Below are positions 38,926-48,884 of a stretch of DNA of 64,000 nucleotides, one piece after another. The notes under the pieces are model-generated. The model searched no databases. It was not told the origin of the DNA and saw nothing but the letters and a program-made list of their open reading frames with translations. The DNA is from Amphibacillus cookii. Lineage in GTDB: Bacteria; Bacillota; Bacilli; Bacillales; Amphibacillaceae. The stretch spans positions 276,973 through 340,972 of the forward strand of contig NZ_JAFBDS010000003.1 in assembly GCF_016908375.1 (NCBI RefSeq). The letters run 5' to 3'. A program made the translations under genes and the position numbers. How positions within the stretch are numbered: position 1 is the first letter of the stretch; each line of letters begins with the position of its first letter.

Positions 38926-39453
38926 TTGGACATTTATTATAAAGTGAATATGAGTGACTTAGAAGCATTTCAGAAAGATACTGTTGATACATTACCTTAT
39001 TATAGGAAAAAGAAAATTGTATTTTCATTAGTCTACGCTGTTATATATTTTTTAATTACAAACTTATTTGTAGAAAATAATTGGATTTTGAAACTTATTG
39101 GAACACTCTTTGTTTATTTTATGTGTTACCGTTTTGCAATTAAATATTCTATGATTATAGAAGTTAAGAGATTGATTAAGAAGAATCCAGATTATTTAGA
39201 ACATGAACATAAGTTAACAATCAGTCCAGATGGATTGATTAGAGAATTTTACGGAACCATACAACAAGAAAACTGGAAATCGATACACTATGCAAATGAG
39301 GATGAGGAAAGATATTTCTTGTATATTTCGGAAATCAAAAAGTTTCTTATAAAAAAACACCCTCATCATTTAAACGAAGCTGAAACATTAGAATATAATA
39401 ATAAAATCCGCAAATATCTAAACGATGCAGGAGTAAATGTAAAAGAAGTGTAA
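38926..39453 (+). CDS. YcxB-like two-pass membrane protein
   Basis: Hypothetical protein of 175 residues. Two adjacent hydrophobic segments (about 31-48 and 54-72) are followed by a cytoplasmic domain with LTISPDGLIREFYGTIQQENWKSI, the layout of the YcxB-like C-terminal domain. The start is TTG, supported by AAGGAG about 10 nt upstream. It is flanked by an IS relic, has no operon partners and is richer in Lys/Ile/Tyr than its neighbours. Function unknown. Confidence 0.75.
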   Translation: MDIYYKVNMSDLEAFQKDTVDTLPYYRKKKIVFSLVYAVIYFLITNLFVENNWILKLIGTLFVYFMCYRFAIKYSMIIEVKRLIKKNPDYLEHEHKLTISPDGLIREFYGTIQQENWKSIHYANEDEERYFLYISEIKKFLIKKHPHHLNEAETLEYNNKIRKYLNDAGVNVKEV

Positions 39454-39470
39454 ATAAGACCACACTTCTT

Positions 39471-39644
39471 TTATTTTATCATCAATTCAGCTGGAAACAA
39501 AGCTATTAAGGCTGCAAATCCCCCGGCAATTATCCCTGCTGGAGCTGTGAGAATAAATACTACTAAAACAGCTAGAGCTAAGATTGATAATCCTGCTATT
39601 ACTATAAGGAGTTCAAGCTCACTATCGGGCTGTTCAAACGGGCT
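39471..39644 (-). other. Possible remnant of a small hydrophobic protein
   Basis: The minus strand has an open stretch of 57 codons ending in TAA. It encodes an acidic PFEQPDSELE start and two hydrophobic segments (LLIVIAGLSILALAVLVVFI and AGIIAGGFAALIALF). No ATG, GTG or TTG lies in the right place and a stop stands immediately upstream, so it looks like a fragment that lost its 5' end. Located directly behind the ROK gene. Confidence 0.3.
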
Positions 39645-39718
39645 TTAACGAATGGTGTAAGTAAGAACTACCTCTAGACTGACCGTACCGCCACTTAAAA
39701 GACTTCACCTAAGTGTAT

Positions 39719-40627
39719 TCAATCTTTTTCTGCCATCACTAATCCTTGATATTCAAGGAGATGTTGATATAATGCGCCAACTAAATTAGCTTTGTTTTTA
39801 AATTTACATGGTATTACTTTTGGATTTGCTATTGAGAACTCAGATGCTTGCTTGACCACTTCAATTTGTTTAATAATTTCTTCAATAAATATCGGTTGTT
39901 CACTGATTCCGCCGCCGATCGCAATAATATTTGGATCGAGAATATATTGTAAATTAAGGATTTGAACGGCAATATGACTACAGTAGATTTTAAACAATTC
40001 AAGCGCTTCATGATCACCCTTATTAATATAATCAAACACCATTTCACCAGCATTTTCAGGCAACCCTTTTTGCATGGCAATTTGATTAACCATTTGGGTG
40101 GCAGAACAAGACCGGCCAACCATTCGAGCCCTTTTCTCATTATGTGGATAGCGATCGACAACAAAGCTTAGTTCCCCTGCACCCAAGTGGGCACCTCTTA
40201 ATAATCTATCATTGACAATAATTCCTCCACCAACACCCGTTCCAAACACGAGTACGATACTATCTGAATAACCGGCGGTTGCCCCTTGCCAGTACTCAGC
40301 TAAGGCAGCACATTTACCATCGTTCTCAATTGATACATGTGTAGCTAATCGCTCAGCTAAATCGTTTTTCATATTTTGCTTATGAAGATATGGCAATGCA
40401 CCACCATAAAAAATCTGTCCCGCTTTCGTATCCACCGTTCCTGGCACACTTATTGCTAATCCTTTAATTTGTACATTTAGACCATTGTAGATCGCTACAA
40501 TCTGTTCAATAAGCGCCTGATAGTTTGCTTTTGGTGTTTTCACTTTACTATGTTGGACAATCTCACCGTCAATGGTGGCTAAACCGTATTTTAAATACGT
40601 CCCACCTATATCAATAACTAAAAACAT
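39719..40627 (-). CDS. ROK-family sugar kinase
   Basis: ATP-dependent sugar kinase of 302 residues. DIGGTYLKYG is the phosphate-binding start, IENDGKCAALAE holds the catalytic Asp, VFGTGVGGGII and AIGGGISEQP are the further ROK motifs. The zinc motif CxCGxxGCxE seen in glucokinase-type ROK proteins is absent (this region reads VGRSCSATQ). That is a feature of the beta-glucoside kinase and other divergent branches. Being last in the ABC/GH30 operon, it probably phosphorylates the hexose or disaccharide released from the imported glycan. Confidence 0.88.
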   Translation of the reverse strand: MFLVIDIGGTYLKYGLATIDGEIVQHSKVKTPKANYQALIEQIVAIYNGLNVQIKGLAISVPGTVDTKAGQIFYGGALPYLHKQNMKNDLAERLATHVSIENDGKCAALAEYWQGATAGYSDSIVLVFGTGVGGGIIVNDRLLRGAHLGAGELSFVVDRYPHNEKRARMVGRSCSATQMVNQIAMQKGLPENAGEMVFDYINKGDHEALELFKIYCSHIAVQILNLQYILDPNIIAIGGGISEQPIFIEEIIKQIEVVKQASEFSIANPKVIPCKFKNKANLVGALYQHLLEYQGLVMAEKD

Positions 40628-40671
40628 CCGGTCCCCTCCTTGTGCTCAGAACTATTAACGACTTTAACGAG

Positions 40672-41322
40672 CTAAGTAACACTTGTTAAATAAATCCGAT
40701 AAAATAACGCAAACAACAAGTAACTGTATAGACTACTCGAGAAAGCAAGATAAAAGATCCCACTATACTGACCAATCATAATAAATATGCTTGTCAATAT
40801 AATAACACGCACACTAAATTTCAAATGCAATAAAAGCAAAAGCGCTTTTTTAAAATACGCGTTTAACTTAAAGTCATAATGAACAAACGTTATCAATAAG
40901 CAAAGAGCATAGAGCGCAAAAGCAAAGGCAACAAACAAAAATAAATAAAACAATGCCGTTTGATTTTCTTTAAAATAAACAATGTCAACGATTAAAATCC
41001 CTGTAGCAATTGTGATAAATAGGCCAATGATTAAGCTCTGTTTATATGTCTTTTTCAAATAGTAAAAATACCCTTGATCTATATTATCTTGCTGATTATG
41101 AATGACCCAGCGTCTAACAACAGAAAACAGAGCAATGGTTGCCGGAATCAAACTGAAGGCTAGCAGGAAGAACAAAGTTAAAAGAAAGAAAGGTCTATCA
41201 ATGGGATTAGCCATTAACAAATGAGACAAAATGAACCAAACAGGTACTGTGGCAACTAACCATTTAACACTTAAGCTAAAGAATTTCATAAAATAAACAC
41301 AAAACTTATAAACAGCTTCCAT
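40672..41322 (-). CDS. YesL-like DUF624 membrane protein
   Basis: Polytopic membrane protein of 216 residues with five to six hydrophobic segments. It has the DUF624/YesL form: FFSLSVKWLVATVP near the start and TIALFSVVRRWV before the middle loop. These proteins accompany YesMN regulators and carbohydrate ABC transporters, as here; their role is unknown. I start at ATG 41322 with GAGGTG upstream; a GTG four codons earlier overlaps that site. 33 nt after the MalG-type permease. Confidence 0.78.
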   Translation of the reverse strand: MEAVYKFCVYFMKFFSLSVKWLVATVPVWFILSHLLMANPIDRPFFLLTLFFLLAFSLIPATIALFSVVRRWVIHNQQDNIDQGYFYYLKKTYKQSLIIGLFITIATGILIVDIVYFKENQTALFYLFLFVAFAFALYALCLLITFVHYDFKLNAYFKKALLLLLHLKFSVRVIILTSIFIMIGQYSGIFYLAFSSSLYSYLLFALFYRIYLTSVT

Positions 41323-41354
41323 CACCCGCTTCACCTCTTTTATTTATGATTGGC

Positions 41355-42182
41355 TTAACCTTTTACTGCCCCTTCAGCAATACCGTCTAAAATGTATTTT
41401 TGTAAAAAGACATAGGCTGTAATTAATGGAATTGTCGTAATGACCAATGATGCTAAGATCTTCGGCCAATCGTTGTTGTATTCACCGAACAATGTATTCA
41501 CAGATAAAATAATCGTATAATCATTAACATTAGTTAACATAAGAAGAGGTAATAAGAAATCATTCCAAATCCACAGTAAATTTAAAATCCCAATCGTGAC
41601 AAGTATTGGCGATAAAAGTGGGAAAATCACCTTAATAAATGTTTGCATTTCATTTGCTCCATCTATTTTAGCCGCTTCTTCTAATTCTTTTGGTATCGTT
41701 TTGACAAAGCCTGCTGTTAGAAAGATCGACATGCTCACCCCTAAGCCAATATAGATAATCCCTAATCCTACCGTCGACCCTTGAATACCAATTGTGTTTG
41801 CCATGCGCGTTAATGTGATCATAATGGAGTGAAAGGGAATAAGCATGGACGACATAAAGAAGAGAAAAATGATCTGACTTAATTTCCCTGGTGTCCGTGC
41901 CAATTTATAGCCTGCCATGGAGCCAAATAAGACAATGCCAGCAATCCCAATCCCTGTCACAGTAAGTGAATTCCATAGTGCTTGAACAATATTAATCTGT
42001 GAGAATGCTTCGGTATAGTTGGTAAAATGTAATGTTGTTGGGAGTTGTAGGACACTGTTAAAAATTTGATCTTGGCTTTTAAATGAGTTGATAACGACCA
42101 TATAAATAGGAAAAAACGATAGTGCACCAAATGCGATCAATATAACCAGGTTAAAAATTGAAGATAATCTGGTTTTTTTCAT
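41355..42182 (-). CDS. Carbohydrate ABC transporter permease (MalG class)
   Basis: Inner membrane permease of 275 residues with six membrane segments. The ATPase-docking EAA loop reads EEAAKIDGANEMQTFIKVIFPLL. The C-terminal GIAEGAVKG ending is typical of CUT1 MalG-type subunits. Its start overlaps the stop of the MalF-type gene by 4 nt (ATGA). No ATPase gene is in the locus, so a shared MsmX-type ATPase elsewhere is expected, as is usual for CUT1 systems in Bacillaceae. Confidence 0.93.
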   Translation of the reverse strand: MKKTRLSSIFNLVILIAFGALSFFPIYMVVINSFKSQDQIFNSVLQLPTTLHFTNYTEAFSQINIVQALWNSLTVTGIGIAGIVLFGSMAGYKLARTPGKLSQIIFLFFMSSMLIPFHSIMITLTRMANTIGIQGSTVGLGIIYIGLGVSMSIFLTAGFVKTIPKELEEAAKIDGANEMQTFIKVIFPLLSPILVTIGILNLLWIWNDFLLPLLMLTNVNDYTIILSVNTLFGEYNNDWPKILASLVITTIPLITAYVFLQKYILDGIAEGAVKG

Positions 42183-43108
42183 GATTCCACCTCCTTCCCT
42201 TTCATTACATAGACTTGAACAATTGTGATTATTAAAATAATGACAAATAAAATCATTGACTTCGCATTCGCATAACCATATCTAAAATTACCAGAAAAAG
42301 CTTCTTCAAATATATTCAAAGCCACAACTTGTGTACTACGACCTGGTCCTCCCCCCGTTAATCCATAGACCACATCGAATACTTTAAAAGCTTCATTTAA
42401 AGTTAAAAACACACATATTGTTATGGCGTGCATGATCATGGGTATCGTAACATGGATAAAATTTTGGAATGAAGAGGCACCATCTATAATAGCAGCTTCT
42501 TTTAAATGGACAGGTACACCTTGCAAGGCAGCGATATAAATAATCATCATATAACCGGTTCCTCGCCAAATCGCCACGATAATAATTGAATAGAAAGCAA
42601 CGTCTGGATTCCCAAGCCAGCCTTGATCCAGAAGCGATAAGCCATACTCCGAAAGCTGAGGTAAGACAATAGTGAAAATAAACGACCACATAAAGGCACT
42701 GATGATCAAGCTAACCATGTTCGGCATAAAAAATACGGTGCGAAATAAATTTCGCGTTCTGTTTCGATACTCAATTAATAAAGCAATCAACAAAGCTAAA
42801 ACATTCTGAACAATGACAACAATTGCTGTATACTTAATCGTCAACAACATCGACTCTTTAAAATATGGATCATTTGTAAAGGCTTCAATATAATTTGACA
42901 ATCCAACAAACCGCGTCGCTTGTGAAGCCGCATTCCAATTAGTAAAGCTATAATAAACTGCACCAATTAATGGAATGAGCATAAACAATGCATAAAATAA
43001 AAAGGCTGGTGTTAAAAACATTAAAAACGATAAGCACTTTTTCTTTTTAGCTTTATTAAATCGAAACGTGTTGGATTTGGTTTTTGCAGTTGCAAGCTCT
43101 GTATCCAT
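42179..43108 (-). CDS. Carbohydrate ABC transporter permease (MalF class)
   Basis: Permease of 309 residues with a basic cytoplasmic N-terminus (FNKAKKKKCLS) and six membrane segments. The EAA loop is LKEAAIIDGASSFQNFIHVTIPMI and the GLTGGGPGRSTQVVALNIFEEAF motif precedes the last helices, as in CUT1 MalF-type subunits. Placed 71 nt after the binding-protein gene and coupled to the MalG-type gene. Confidence 0.93.
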   Translation of the reverse strand: MDTELATAKTKSNTFRFNKAKKKKCLSFLMFLTPAFLFYALFMLIPLIGAVYYSFTNWNAASQATRFVGLSNYIEAFTNDPYFKESMLLTIKYTAIVVIVQNVLALLIALLIEYRNRTRNLFRTVFFMPNMVSLIISAFMWSFIFTIVLPQLSEYGLSLLDQGWLGNPDVAFYSIIIVAIWRGTGYMMIIYIAALQGVPVHLKEAAIIDGASSFQNFIHVTIPMIMHAITICVFLTLNEAFKVFDVVYGLTGGGPGRSTQVVALNIFEEAFSGNFRYGYANAKSMILFVIILIITIVQVYVMKGKEVES

Positions 43109-43179
43109 ATCAATAACCTCCTTCGCTATTTAAAAGTTAATAGGCAACAGTATCAGGTTGCCTATTAACTTTTTTCACT

Positions 43180-44457
43180 TTAATCTAACGCTAATGATTG
43201 TTCCCATGTCCGATCTAACGCTTCTAATACATCATCTTGACTGTCTGACCCTGCTAAATAGGTTTGGAAAACACGCTCTGATTCTGATTTAACCGCATTA
43301 GGAATTGGTGGATCTTGATAAGATCGTCCTGCCTCCACATATTCCATTGCTTCATCTAACCATGGAAAGGGTTCGAAGTCATGCTTCGTTGACACCGGAT
43401 TAAAGAGTAAGTCTTGGAATAAAGCATTTGATGCTTCACTTTCTAAGAAATAGTTCACTAGATCCTTCGCTATCTCTTTATGATCACTGTCCTTAGATAC
43501 AGCGAGTGATGTTGATACGCTCGCATTAATTAGTGTTGCCTCTGGATTATCATTAATAGGTAATGGCGCTACTCTAAAATTAAGTGCTTCATTTGAAGCT
43601 AGAATAGACTCTGCATACCATGGCCCTTGTACCCACATCGCAGCTTCTTCATTGGCAAACATGTTACTACCTTGTGCACCATCAATTTCAAACGGTCGAT
43701 CTGTACCATGTTCATTTTGAATATCCATCATGTCGAAGAAACCTTCGAATTCCTTGAGTGATGCATCATTATTATCCATCCGCTCAAAGAAGTCGGGATT
43801 TTCTGTTTCCGCAAGCGCTCCTACTACTAATGGTAAAAACAATTGTGGAATGTTGCGTTCCTGGAATGAGCGAATAAACGGTGTCACATCATTTTCACTT
43901 AACGTTTCCACCACCGTTTCCATCTCACTGATCGTTTCTGGTACTTCTAAATCATACGCTTCAAAAATATCGACATTATACAAATAGCCCCAATATAATG
44001 TTTCTAAAGGTGCGGCTAAAACTTTCTCATCTCTCGTTACCGCATTTAATGGCGCATCCAATAAATTTTCTACAAATGGCAAATCAGACAAATCTTCTAA
44101 GTAACCCGCGTTATCATAGACAGGTATATTGTTTAAAGCATGTAGAGTAAAAACATCGGGACTATCATTTGAAGACAGGCGCGTTTGTAAAATTTGAGCT
44201 GCTTCATTTGGACCCGGCATTTCAAGTTGGAATCGAACGGTTATACCGTTTTCCTCTTCGTAATACTCAGTAAAGCCATCTAAAAAGTCCTCATAGTACG
44301 TTTTAAATCGCGGTTGATCAATAAATACTTTTAACTCCACATCATCTGAAGCATTCGTACCCTCATCTGTGGTTTCTGAAGTGTCTGCATCGTTCCCACA
44401 TGCAACGATTAAGACAAGGGTGGTAATCACAAATAAAATCATGAATAACTTTTTCAT
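43180..44457 (-). CDS. Carbohydrate ABC transporter substrate-binding lipoprotein
   Basis: Extracellular solute-binding protein family 1, 425 residues. The signal ends in LVLIVAC (lipobox Cys), followed by an acidic Asp/Thr/Glu linker. The body shows DVFTLHALNNIPVY, GYLEDLSD, APLETLYWGYLYN, MWVQGPWYAES and PNAVKSESERVFQTYLAGSDS, as in oligosaccharide-binding proteins. I use the ATG at 44457 (AGGGG upstream); a GTG just before it is adjacent. A cre box (44479-44492) lies 22 nt upstream. Confidence 0.92.
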   Translation of the reverse strand: MKKLFMILFVITTLVLIVACGNDADTSETTDEGTNASDDVELKVFIDQPRFKTYYEDFLDGFTEYYEEENGITVRFQLEMPGPNEAAQILQTRLSSNDSPDVFTLHALNNIPVYDNAGYLEDLSDLPFVENLLDAPLNAVTRDEKVLAAPLETLYWGYLYNVDIFEAYDLEVPETISEMETVVETLSENDVTPFIRSFQERNIPQLFLPLVVGALAETENPDFFERMDNNDASLKEFEGFFDMMDIQNEHGTDRPFEIDGAQGSNMFANEEAAMWVQGPWYAESILASNEALNFRVAPLPINDNPEATLINASVSTSLAVSKDSDHKEIAKDLVNYFLESEASNALFQDLLFNPVSTKHDFEPFPWLDEAMEYVEAGRSYQDPPIPNAVKSESERVFQTYLAGSDSQDDVLEALDRTWEQSLALD

Positions 44458-44478
44458 CACTTATTCCCCTTTCTTTTT

Positions 44479-44492
44479 TGAATGCGCTTTCA
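44479..44492 (-). promoter_or_regulatory. cre box before the ABC importer genes
   Basis: The minus strand reads TGAAAGCGCATTCA, one mismatch to TGWAANCGNTNWCA. Situated between the YesN-like gene and the binding-protein gene, it implies catabolite repression of the transporter, possibly at an internal promoter. Confidence 0.7.
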
Positions 44493-44517
44493 TTATAAGG
44501 GTATTAAGTACAGATTA

Positions 44518-45603
44518 TTATTGATTATCTTGATTTGCTTTTTTGGACATTATTAATTCTTTAGGGGTGCACCGAAAATACTTTTTCCATACACGGTAAA
44601 AATAAGAGAGGTCACCATAGCCAACTTGTTCTGCGGCATGCTTAATCTTGACTGCATCGCTAACGATTAATGCTTCTGCCTTCTTCATCTTCAATTCAAT
44701 GATATATTCTGTTAAATTGTTGCCGTATCTTTGTTTAAATACCCGGCTTAAATACTCTCTCGTTACATGAAATTCATCAGCAATCTTACTTAATGATATA
44801 TCTGGATCACTGTAGTTTCGATCAATATAATCTCTTACATCGATTAAATTTAAAGCATTATTGCCGATTTCGAGTTTCTTATTTATCAGCATAGCGAAAA
44901 TATCATGATAAACCTTAGTCAATGCAACCAAATCTGATTGTGCATCTATTCGATTTAGACAACTAATCGATAACTGATCCAATTTTAAGTTATAAGTGTA
45001 TAAAATGTCTTCAATTGACTTATTCAACTCTCTTAAAAATTTATTCAAAAGTGGCTTGTCATAATAGATTGCTTCACCTTGATCTTCAAGGGAATATGCA
45101 ATAAGTTGATCTATCTGGTCTAAATGATTGTTTTCAAATCTAGCTCTAACATTGAATACGATATCCTTGAGACGTTGCATTTTCTTCGCATCTATATCTT
45201 GAAGCCATTGGTTATTTGTTAAAGAACGTGCTAATTCAATTTCGACCTTTTCTAAAGCTTGATTTAATTCTTTTTTGTTAATTGGCTTTAATAGATAATC
45301 GATTGAATGTGCCTGAATCGCTTGCTTAACATAGTCAAAGTAATCATAACCACTAATGACTAATGTCTGTGCAGAAATATGCTTCATTTTTAAATAGTTA
45401 AGTAATTCAACCCCTGACAAACCTGGCATCTCCATATCTGTAATAATAAGATCAACTTGATGACGCTCTAAATGTTGAATAACGTGTTGGGCAGCATCAA
45501 ACATACCGACTACTTCCATATTATAAACATCCCACTGACCCAACTGTTTAATTGTTGCGATCGTAGTTGGCTCGTCATCGACAATAATTACTTTGTACGT
45601 CAT
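44518..45603 (-). CDS. YesN-like AraC-type response regulator
   Basis: Response regulator of 361 residues. Receiver domain with VIIVDDE, phospho-Asp in LIITDMEMPGLSG (about residue 54) and the KPIN switch. A helical linker leads to a C-terminal AraC domain (about 265-350): ISLSKIADEFHVTREYLSRVFKQ, then IKHAAEQVGYGDLSYFYRVWKKYF. It follows the YesM-like kinase by 2 nt. Likely activator of the ABC/GH30 genes and perhaps of the divergent GH42 gene. Confidence 0.92.
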   Translation of the reverse strand: MTYKVIIVDDEPTTIATIKQLGQWDVYNMEVVGMFDAAQHVIQHLERHQVDLIITDMEMPGLSGVELLNYLKMKHISAQTLVISGYDYFDYVKQAIQAHSIDYLLKPINKKELNQALEKVEIELARSLTNNQWLQDIDAKKMQRLKDIVFNVRARFENNHLDQIDQLIAYSLEDQGEAIYYDKPLLNKFLRELNKSIEDILYTYNLKLDQLSISCLNRIDAQSDLVALTKVYHDIFAMLINKKLEIGNNALNLIDVRDYIDRNYSDPDISLSKIADEFHVTREYLSRVFKQRYGNNLTEYIIELKMKKAEALIVSDAVKIKHAAEQVGYGDLSYFYRVWKKYFRCTPKELIMSKKANQDNQ

Positions 45604-45605
45604 TA

Positions 45606-47363
45606 CTATCTCGCCTCCATTACAATGGGTAATCGAATCTCAATCTCAAATCCTTTTTTAAAATCACTTTTAATAAACAAACCATAATCATGTCCATACA
45701 TATATTTAATCCGTGCATTTACGTTTTTTAAGCCAATATGATAATGATGATTAACACCTTGCTCATCATTCTTTTCCAACTCTGTTTGGAGTTCAGCGAA
45801 CCGTTGCTCTGTTACACCAATACCATTATCTATGATTCGGATCTCTACATCATCAAATACTTGCTCTGCTGATATAGACAAGTGCCAATTAACTTGCTTA
45901 TAAGCAAAACCATGCTGAAAAACATTTTCTATTAAAGGTTGAAGCATTAAGATCGGAACCTGCACATCCTTGATCGCTTCATCAATGTATAAATCTATAG
46001 TTAAGCGATCTTTGAAACGTTCCTGTTGAATGAATAGATAATATTCAATGTGTTGGACTTCCTCAGCTAACGTTACACTATAGCCCCCTGTTCGAAGGGT
46101 ATATTTAAACATTGCTCCCAATGCCTCAATCAAGCGATACACGGTATCACCATCCTCCTGTAGCGCACTATTCCCGATCGTTTGTAACGTGTTATGCAAG
46201 AAGTGGGGATTGATTTTGTTTTGTAACATTTTAAACTGAGCATCTTTTTTTGCCAACTCACTGCGATATTGTGTTTCAATAAGATATTTAATTTGATTAA
46301 TCATCTTAATAAAATTATTATTAAGTACGCCTATTTCATCCTTCCTAAATTGATATGGCTGATGATCAAGTGACCAATCCCCTTGCTCAATTTCTCTCAT
46401 ATTATTGGCGAGGGTCTTAATCGGTTTAATTACAGAATAATAAAAATAAGTGATAAAAATGAGGTAAAGGCATATCGATGAAAAACCGATCACCATACTA
46501 ACTTCCAACAATGATTGGCTAAACCTAAATACACTTGTCTCTTCAACCACTTTGTTGACTTGCATGTAGTCACCGATTGCGCTCGTAAAGAGGTGCAATC
46601 GATCAACATTATAATGGTGGGTACCCTGAGTAGTGTTCACCATTAAATCAGTGTGGTTAGCTAATAGGCTGGCAGTTTGATCCGTATTTGAATAAACAAG
46701 ATCGCCTTGTCGATCGGTAATAAAAACATAATCAGTGTTCGTGGCAAGGAGGTCAAAGGCGGTGTCCATTATAGACCAATCCAAAACAATGGATACTAAA
46801 GCAATGCGCTCTCTTGTATTGAAATCATTAACCTCTCGAGTTAACATAAAACCACTATCATGAAAACGAATTGTTTGGTGAATGACATCTTGATTTGGGA
46901 TATAGTCATAGTTAATATAGCGGTCTGTTGCCAAATAAACATGACGCTGATTCCAATAGGTATAGACTTCAACACCTTGAATCACTTCTGTATTTAGATT
47001 GTGGATGTTGATCATTTTCGATTCAATATAATTTTGTGCTGCAAAGTTCAATCGTTCACTCCCATGATCTGTCAAACTGGAAATAAACTGCTCATCAAAC
47101 AGCATTGAATACAAAATGTCATCATATCGCGTAATCTGTTCTTCAAAGTAATTCGTTGCTGTATCCATACTAGCTAAATTCACGTCTAACATTTCATTTC
47201 GAATCTCTCGCGAGGATATTGCATAGAATGCTATTGCAATAATCGCAATTAAAATGATGATAAACAGTGAACCAAAAAAGAAAATACGATAATGCAGTTT
47301 TTGCTTGTAGTTTTTTACCAAATATGACTTATTCAAGACATCCAAATCTATCAACCCCTTCAC
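45606..47363 (-). CDS. YesM-like sensor histidine kinase
   Basis: Membrane kinase of 585 residues. TM1 (about 25-48), an extracytoplasmic sensor domain (about 50-290), TM2 (about 292-315) and a HAMP domain are followed by the His_kinase domain with phospho-His in KINPHFLHNTLQTI and an ATPase with PLIENVFQHG and DNGIG. This is the YesM class that senses sugars directly or through binding proteins. The start is uncertain: GTG at 47363 is assumed, but TTG codons a few residues later have a comparable AAGGGG site. Confidence 0.9.
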   Translation of the reverse strand: MKGLIDLDVLNKSYLVKNYKQKLHYRIFFFGSLFIIILIAIIAIAFYAISSREIRNEMLDVNLASMDTATNYFEEQITRYDDILYSMLFDEQFISSLTDHGSERLNFAAQNYIESKMINIHNLNTEVIQGVEVYTYWNQRHVYLATDRYINYDYIPNQDVIHQTIRFHDSGFMLTREVNDFNTRERIALVSIVLDWSIMDTAFDLLATNTDYVFITDRQGDLVYSNTDQTASLLANHTDLMVNTTQGTHHYNVDRLHLFTSAIGDYMQVNKVVEETSVFRFSQSLLEVSMVIGFSSICLYLIFITYFYYSVIKPIKTLANNMREIEQGDWSLDHQPYQFRKDEIGVLNNNFIKMINQIKYLIETQYRSELAKKDAQFKMLQNKINPHFLHNTLQTIGNSALQEDGDTVYRLIEALGAMFKYTLRTGGYSVTLAEEVQHIEYYLFIQQERFKDRLTIDLYIDEAIKDVQVPILMLQPLIENVFQHGFAYKQVNWHLSISAEQVFDDVEIRIIDNGIGVTEQRFAELQTELEKNDEQGVNHHYHIGLKNVNARIKYMYGHDYGLFIKSDFKKGFEIEIRLPIVMEAR

Positions 47364-47481
47364 CTGTTATCCAGTATCTCGTGATGAGAACCCCTTGTAC
47401 TTTTGCACTGAAAACAGTGGAAACAGACAAAACTTAGATTGCGACCTTTCCAGCCCGAACAACCTAAGTTCTGAATATGAC

Positions 47482-48816
47482 TTATAGTCCTTTATATACA
47501 ATCGTATTAAATGATTCTGCTTTTAACTCGAATTGATATGGGCGATTTTCTATCATTAAATGCAATGGACGCGTGTCTTGAAATGGGTTCGATATGATGA
47601 CAACAATCTCCCCATCGGGATTCACAAATGCTAATGCGTTACCCGTCCATGGCCCCGTAAGCATTAACCGTTTTGCACCGGGTTGAATCACATGTGAGAA
47701 ATGCTTCATCACATAATATTCAGGATTAGGCTTATATTCCTGCTTGACGGGGTCTATGGTTAACATACTATTTTGTTTCCACCCCCATGTACTCTCACCA
47801 TTTGGTTCCAAAATCATATTCCAATAGAAATAATTGTTTACACCGTTAGAGAAATAGTGATGATAGAGGTTAAAAACATAGCGAGCATAGTCCCAACTGT
47901 TCTTACCGTCGCCGCATTCATTTTCTGTTTGTGAATAGTTTAATTCTGGATAACTTTGCACCGTCCGCTGCAGCGCATATTTACCTGCCCATTGATAACC
48001 AACACCCTGAATATACTTATAGGCTTCTGGATCACTTAGAACGAGGTTGGCATAGACATCATAATCGGACGTTTTCTTATGAATCAACTCATCTAATGGT
48101 TCAGGCGCATTGATTGTACCTAACCATATTCCTGTTTTGATCTTATATTTCTCAAAGGCTGGGCCTAAATAATCGCGAATGAACACTTTTAATTGCTCAC
48201 CTGACCAAACACATGAAGGAAACTTCTGATCTGCAACAACTTCATTTTGGACATGAATATGATCAATGATAATTCCCTCTTTTTCATACGCTTGAATAAA
48301 TTTTACAAAATACAAAGCATAGGCGTGTAAAATATCTTCTTCCCATCTTAACGTTCCATAATTATAAGCCTTCGGTGACTTCATCCAAGTTGGCGGACTC
48401 CATGGTGATGCAAAGCATTTCAAATCCGGATTTTGTACAAGTGCCTTCTTAATATATGGGATTAAAAATTTCTTGTCACGTTCAATGGAAAAATGCTCCA
48501 TTGAAAAATCATTTTCTACTTCATTTAAGCTGTACCATTCCATCGCGTAGTCACTTGCTCCAATTGGCAAACGGCACATCGTAAACTTATGGTCCCCTTC
48601 AGGATGAAACAGATCATACATTAGTTGATCCTGTTTTTCTTGAGGTAACTTTGATAATGCTTCAAACCCTAATTCATTAAAACAACCTCCAAAATGTCTT
48701 ACCTCCTGAGCCGTTACTTCAGTCACCGTTAAATTCGCTCGTTCAGCTTGTCCATGATCCACGTTGCGAAGTTCCCAAGCTTTGTCCTTTGTTGTTGAAT
48801 ACCATTGAATAGTCAT
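47482..48816 (-). CDS. GH30 glycosidase
   Basis: Cytoplasmic GH30 enzyme (no signal peptide), 444 residues. HFGGCFNELGFEAL opens the barrel, CRLPIGASDYAMEWYS and ASPWSPPTWMKSP are family landmarks, the acid/base is Glu192 in HVQNEV and the nucleophile probably Glu298 in QTENECG. A short beta-sandwich follows the barrel. Known GH30 activities include glucosylceramidase, beta-1,6-glucanase, xylanase and fucosidase; an intracellular enzyme beside a CUT1 importer suggests a short beta-linked oligosaccharide. I start at ATG 48816 with TAGGAGG upstream; a cre-like box lies 17 nt above. Probably first in the operon GH30-YesM-YesN-ABC-YesL-ROK. Confidence 0.88.
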   Translation of the reverse strand: MTIQWYSTTKDKAWELRNVDHGQAERANLTVTEVTAQEVRHFGGCFNELGFEALSKLPQEKQDQLMYDLFHPEGDHKFTMCRLPIGASDYAMEWYSLNEVENDFSMEHFSIERDKKFLIPYIKKALVQNPDLKCFASPWSPPTWMKSPKAYNYGTLRWEEDILHAYALYFVKFIQAYEKEGIIIDHIHVQNEVVADQKFPSCVWSGEQLKVFIRDYLGPAFEKYKIKTGIWLGTINAPEPLDELIHKKTSDYDVYANLVLSDPEAYKYIQGVGYQWAGKYALQRTVQSYPELNYSQTENECGDGKNSWDYARYVFNLYHHYFSNGVNNYFYWNMILEPNGESTWGWKQNSMLTIDPVKQEYKPNPEYYVMKHFSHVIQPGAKRLMLTGPWTGNALAFVNPDGEIVVIISNPFQDTRPLHLMIENRPYQFELKAESFNTIVYKGL

Positions 48817-48832
48817 AGAAATCCCTCCTAAT

Positions 48833-48846
48833 ATAAAGCGCTTACA
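48833..48846 (-). promoter_or_regulatory. cre-like box before the GH30 gene
   Basis: The minus strand reads TGTAAGCGCTTTAT, matching the CcpA consensus except for the last two bases. It lies 17 nt before the GH30 start. Confidence 0.65.
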
Positions 48847-48884
48847 TGTCATTTTACTAAATCCTTTACAAGATTCTATTGACT